Assembly (NCBI RefSeq): GCF_963678635.1
Contig: NC_087063.1
Span: forward strand, 51,783,220 to 51,847,219
Reading direction: 5' to 3'
DNA length: 64,000 nucleotides
Source: Symsagittifera roscoffensis
Taxonomy: Eukaryota > Xenacoelomorpha > Acoela > Convolutidae
Under the pieces are notes generated by a model, which saw only the letters and a program-made list of their open reading frames with translations, was not told where the DNA came from and did not search any database. This document shows positions 59,341 to 64,000 of the stretch, piece after piece. The position numbers were made by a program, and so were the translations under genes. Within the stretch, counting starts at the first letter, position 1, and each line of letters starts with the position of its first letter.

Positions 59341-60222
59341 AAAAAATGAGCACTCCAAGTGTTTCTTGAATTTTTTTATTTGATAGAGGTTGATGTTTCA
59401 ATATCGCATCTATGCGAGATTTTAATGGAGTGATTTTAATTCCTTCAAAAATATATCCAAGGAATGTAACACGGGTGAGAAAAAATGTGATTTATCTGGG
59501 GCTGTTCCATGTTTTCTTTAAAAAAGCTTTGATGATATTTTTCTAAAACTTTAAGCATTTCGTGTGTTACTTATGATTGCATGAAAATATCGTCTAAATA
59601 TGTTATGACATTTTTACTGAGAGTGAGTGGTCAAAAAATTTTACTCATAATTTCTGAGAATGCTGCTGGTCCTATGGAGATTCCAGGGGAAAGTCAATTA
59701 AATTCGTAGTGTTGATTTCCAATGACGAATTGTGTAAGGCATCGTGATTGTTCGTCTAATGGCATTGTATGCGATGTTCGTGTCAGCTGCTGTAAACTAT
59801 TGTCCATTTATTTTAGTGATTAGCACTTGAATTGTTTCTATAGGCCAAATACTTTTAGATTCATCCATTAAGAAACTGAGATATCTTGCGTCTTAAACAA
59901 TTTTTAATGATTCGCCTTTAGCGAGGATGATAACAGGATATATTTACGTATTTCCTTTTGATTGTTTTTGTTTACTGATGAAATAATTTCATTTTGTTCT
60001 AGAATAACTTAAAATCTATTCATTTTTTGTTGTAAGTGAATTGGGACTTTTCTTGCTTGTTGTTTTGTGAAAATTGCCTCGAGTTTTAAAGGTAGGTGTA
60101 GTCGTGAATTTGAAAATTGGACATTGTGAGAAGTTTTTGTTGTTCATTTGTGTATTCGAAATTTGAAATGTTGGTTTATAAAATGGTATTTCTGAAATAA
60201 TCTGTGTTTCGCTCTGAGTCAC
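59341..60222 (-). pseudogene. pol: reverse transcriptase, element B (broken)
   Basis: Minus strand. The catalytic loop reads YLDDIFMQS (YLDD at 59,600-59,589), preceded by FVIGNQHYEFN and SPGISIGPAAFSEIMSK. The N-terminal block near 60,090 matches A at about 6350. Several stops and frame changes. Confidence 0.75.
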
Positions 60223-60239
60223 TTGTTATGTTGTTGATC

Positions 60240-60639
60240 GATAAATCTTCATTGAGAAATGTTGATTGACAAATGTCTAGTAATTGTAGAATTTACTTAC
60301 TCTAAAAGCTCTTTCTTCTGTTGGAGAAAATGTTGCATGCTTCGTAATCTAGTATGTGAGTACTGTCTATTTCTATTGTTCGAACAGTTTCGGTTTCGAC
60401 TATGTGAGGAAATTCTAGAAAAGTAGTTTGAATAATATCCAATCCGAGAATTTGAATAAGGACGGTTTCTATAATAAATTAAGTGAAAGTTTTTGTTTGA
60501 ACTTGATCTTGAAAAGTTGTTTCGATATTGATTATTTTGACTATTAGACCTGCTATATCTGTTTTGTGAGAAGTATTGTGAATTTTTTTGATCCGGAGAA
60601 CTTCCGCGATAACTATTTCGGTAGGATGACTGTTGTTTG
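60240..60639 (-). pseudogene. Arg/Ser/Asn-rich nucleocapsid tail, element B
   Basis: Minus strand. Continuous frame rich in RS, RN, NR and Tyr (for example SQNRYSRSNSQNNQYRNN), matching A 4450-4800. It runs almost directly into RT-proximal sequence, so the protease region seen in A at 5321-5700 is absent, a loss of roughly 1.2 kb. Confidence 0.6.
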
Positions 60640-61590
60640 AAGTAAGCAATTTCTCGGCTAGAGAAGTGGTGTCAAAATGGCGTGATGATTTGAATTGATT
60701 CTGATTGGTTGTAATTGAACTAGTTTTTCAGGATCTTAAAAAAATATATGGAAAAAGAGAGAAAAAATTGATATTAGTTTATGTATTTAATTAATTAGGA
60801 AGGAGTTTCTGAAGCTCAACTTTCTTTAATATTTCAGTTTGGGATGAAAGTTTTTTTTTGTAATCTTTCCGTGGTTGACTTCGGAGTGATGATTTGCGTT
60901 GATGTGACTTTTCTTTTGTTTCTTGTGGTAAAATCTTTTCTTCTAAATTATGATTAACCTTTCGTTCTTGTGGTATTTGTTTTTGTTTATCTCTTGATTT
61001 TTTGGTAGGGTGTTTTTAATTGGATTTGATTTTGGTATAGATGATGGATGATTTATATATTGATTTTGTTGATGATTGTTGTCTGAATTGTTTTTGACAA
61101 CTTGCAGTCCTGTAAAGGAGTATACTTGTGTTTGTTCGCGAAGAGCGTGTTCTTTTGGGTAATATGGTAAAGATTATTTTGATGTTGATTTTTTTTTTGG
61201 TAGAATCAACAAGTTTGTATGTGAAATCAGTGGGATTCTCATTATTTTGGAGTAGTCCTTTCCGGATCGGTGGTTATTCTTAGATATTCCTTTTTGTGTT
61301 GTAAATTTTTGTATTCAAACATATGTTCCGATTTTTATAATTGTAGCTGGTGTAAATTGTGAGTTAATTTGTGATTGAACAATCTGTCGTTGTAGTTGTT
61401 TTTTGGCTACTTTTTGGTAATTTTTTTTTGTGTTTTTATCTCGGTTTAAGAAACACTCTGTGTGTGCGCCGAAGCATAACTTCAAAGATTTGCGGGTGAT
61501 AAAAATGATTTTCATCGTGCGTATATAACGATAGATTACAACAAATTGATTCTGTTATTCTGTTATGATTATAACAAATTGATAAATTAT
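60640..61590 (-). repeat. integrase C-terminal segment inserted in gag of element B
   Basis: Interrupts gag between the equivalents of A 4,470 and 4,485. On the minus strand it begins with a block close to 57,530-57,470 (RTMKIIFITRKS), continues with ECFLNRDKNTKKNYQK and FTPATIIKIGTYV, the pattern of a gypsy integrase C-terminal domain, and ends with sequence close to 57,440-57,410 (AGCCGAGAAATTGCTT). The middle part is missing from the pol position in both A and B. Confidence 0.5.
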
Positions 61591-62810
61591 TATGGTTATC
61601 TGCAATTGGTTTTCCTGAATTATTAATACTATGGATTATTTAGTTTGGCAAGTTTTGGTCTTTCTTCATATATTAATAGAAAGATTTGTTTGGTTTTCTA
61701 TGTTTCTGTGGTTTATTTTGATTATTTTGCCGTTTTTGTCTGCGTTCAGCAATGCGGTGTCCATATCTGCGACAATAAGAACACCATACTTTGAATGATG
61801 GCCTACCTTTGAATTTTAGATTTTTCTCGTAGATGTTCAATGTTTCAATAATTTTTTCTGCTAATTCAGTGTCATAATCATGAAAATTCTTTAATTGTGA
61901 GGTTGTTGTTTGGACAATTTTTACTTATTGTTATTTTAAGTTTTCTGTTTCTTCTATTTTCATAGTGATTTCTGCTTGTTCTAGTTTATCTACTTTTTTA
62001 CGGAAATCTACATTGAATTCCCATTGTCGTCAATAAAACTTCTGTCGTTTTCGTGTCTTTGTAATCATGCATATTGAGAGAATATAATTTCTTACTGATG
62101 TTTCAATTCTTACTGCGAGTTGTTTAATTGTTTCATAAGGGAGTCTACTAATTATTTCTTTCAGAGTCGATTTTTTTTGAAATTTCTTGTGTGAATTTTT
62201 TCCAGTCTGATTTCGTATCTATAGGTAAAACTGGAAATCAATTTGGGATGTGCCATCAAGTCTGAGTTGGATTAGAGCAGTGCGTTTTTGTATCCAATTT
62301 GGATGAAGTGGTGTATTTACTGGTTCAAGTCCTATGTTTAAAATTAAGTTAAATTAAATAATCTTCTACCGAGTATTCAGGATCTGTTCCTGTGAATACC
62401 ATTAGAGGTTTGTGAGAAGATATTGATGAGCCACCTATAAGGTATGGATTCATAGTCATTCGGAGTGATTCTGCTGCATGTGGTATTTGAGAAAAAATTG
62501 TGAGATGTGTTTTTGTAATTTCATGTTGCTGTAAATAATATGGTAACGGGATTTCGTTTTGCATTTGATTTGATTGGTATCTTTGTGTGTTTTTTGGATT
62601 TTGTGATGGGTAATTATTATTATCTGTTGTTGAGTTTTGTCTTGCTTGTCTTGTTTGTTCAATTCGTGTATAGGATTCAAAAATATCTGGTTGATAAACA
62701 GGATCTGGTTGATCAATATTCCAGGTTTTATTACGTTGGTTTGTATTAACTCCTTGTTGATTTTGATTGAAGTATCCTTCATCTTCTGAACAATATGTTT
62801 AACGTCTTTT
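61591..62810 (-). pseudogene. gag: gag, element B (zinc knuckle damaged)
   Basis: Minus strand. Capsid block FTGTDPEYSVEDYL near 62,385 in frame with a long Gln/Asn-rich region starting near 62,800; stop at about 62,349. The zinc knuckle at 61,783-61,742 reads CSYCRRYGHRIAER: the last Cys is Arg (TGC to CGC). Element A keeps all four ligands. Confidence 0.7.
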
Positions 62811-64000
62811 AAACCGTTTTTAGCTATATATTCTTTGTTAAAAAATGAGACGTTTTCGCTACGGTCTATTGTAGCTCGTTGTTGATCATTGAAAAAAAAC
62901 TGAGACAGGATTTTGTTGTGGTAAATGTTGATTGTAGTATTGTACCTGTGGTTGATTCTGACTATTTATATAAGTAGTTTTTGTTTTTTTATTTTTTGCA
63001 AAAAAAAATCCTAATTAACGTCCGAAACTTTATTTCTCTTGGATTTTTTTTGTTTATCTTGATTTCGTTACTGATCTAATTGTTAGATAATGCGTTTGCG
63101 GGCACCAGATGGTTTTACTGTGGATTGTATGGTTGTCTAAGGAAGTGTAATAATTTTATTTTGTGGTCTTTTAAAGGTAGGATGGATGGGAGAAATGCTT
63201 TGTTGTGTTGTTTTCGGCAATGTTGCAACTATTGCTTTTTTAATTAAATGTGATGGGGTTTGGAAATCTTGTTGCGTAAGATTTTTTAATACATTTAGGA
63301 TTTCTTGCGTATTAACGAAAATGGAATTCAAACTATTATTTCCTGTTCTATCAGTAAACATTGCATTGTAATTTAAAGATGTGGCTTCAATAGTAAGTGG
63401 AGTTGTTTTTACCTGGTCTTTATTTACAGAAACAGTGGTGGTTGCTGCACTTAATGTATCGGTTGGTATAATAATAAATGCTGCACTTGATATATCGGTT
63501 GGTATAACAATAAATGGGGTCCCAATGAGGGATGAGACCAATCAGGGTCCCAAACACAATCTGTTTGATCTGCTAATATATTTTCATCGTCTGAACTTTG
63601 TGATCAAAAACGTTTTCTTGATAGTGCAATGAAATCAATGTTATGGACAAAATAATCACTTATGAATCATGCTACTATTCTTCGTAGGGCTTATTTCATG
63701 TTTTGTGGAACTTCAGTACTTGTAAGGTTTTCACGGATTGTGAATTTTGAATTTGCTCTTTGTGAACTTTGATGTTCTATATATTTTTTTATATATTCTG
63801 TGAAGACTCATGAGAGTTCTATATCTATGTCATCTGTTTGTATTTGATGTATTGTTTGGTTTGATTGTGGTGCTAGGATTTCGATTGTGAATATACCATA
63901 ATTTGATATAATATTACATATACTTTTGAGATCGTGATCAAGAATTTGTCGTTTTATTCTTATTTCAGAAAATCGCTGTTTACATAGACTACTTCCTTTT
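62811..64000 (-). pseudogene. 5' part of gag or leader ORF, element B (runs off window)
   Basis: Minus strand. A 134-codon open frame at 63,541-63,137 is Thr/Ile/Ser-rich and contains two near-copies of an IPTD-S-A motif. The end of the window (near 63,950) matches A at 2840-2910, so the element continues beyond 64,000. No domain recognised. Confidence 0.45.

Overview
This window is an AT-rich, eukaryotic (metazoan) stretch made almost entirely of decayed mobile DNA. Three observations point to an invertebrate animal: multi-exon SH3 exons of the LASP/nebulin type, Ty3/gypsy retroelements with reverse transcriptase and DD35E integrase, and short interstitial TTAGGG repeats. TTAGGG argues against most insects and nematodes. 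The species cannot be named from the sequence. No bacterial-type genes, tRNA or rRNA genes, or CRISPR arrays were seen.

Layout. (1) 0.75-1.04 kb: a palindromic MITE-like element. (2) About 2.8-19.6 kb, plus strand: gypsy element A. Its order is gag, a zinc knuckle with an Arg/Ser/Asn-rich tail, protease, reverse transcriptase, RNase H, integrase, a small membrane-segment ORF, an env-like ORF, a further conserved ORF (ORF4) and a candidate 3' LTR. Its env/ORF4 region is expanded by four tandem units of 1.1-1.3 kb. (3) 19.6-36.7 kb: a complex of nested tandem duplications. It carries two exons of a host SH3-domain gene, six copies of a repeat bounded by inverted GGGTTGAC ends, arrays of GAGCGGTTT, and interstitial telomeric repeats. 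(4) 36.7-42.4 kb, minus strand: gypsy element C, from a different lineage, with gag, protease, RT, RNase H, integrase and an extra 3' ORF. (5) 42.7-49.85 kb: diverged non-coding repeats and a GC-richer block of unknown nature. (6) 49.85-64 kb, minus strand: gypsy element B, a relative of A in the opposite orientation. It starts at a candidate LTR that cuts a half copy of the palindromic MITE and runs off the window in gag.

No retroelement here is intact. Each has frameshifts and stops, and catalytic positions differ from what the families require: the RNase H Asp in A, the second integrase Asp in B, and the protease DTG and first integrase Asp in C. The only plausible host coding sequence is the C-terminal pair of SH3 exons at 20,053-20,296 and 20,745-20,854. 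The downstream duplicates carry a one-base deletion.

The most informative structure is the duplication complex. Three junctions have readable microhomologies (7, 3 and 7 bp). A MITE insertion with an 8-bp target duplication is present in one unit and absent in another, which orders the events. The most novel protein-level signal is the pairing of an env-like ORF with the conserved downstream ORF4 in both A and B. Identity and domain statements come from reading translations by eye; no database search was run.
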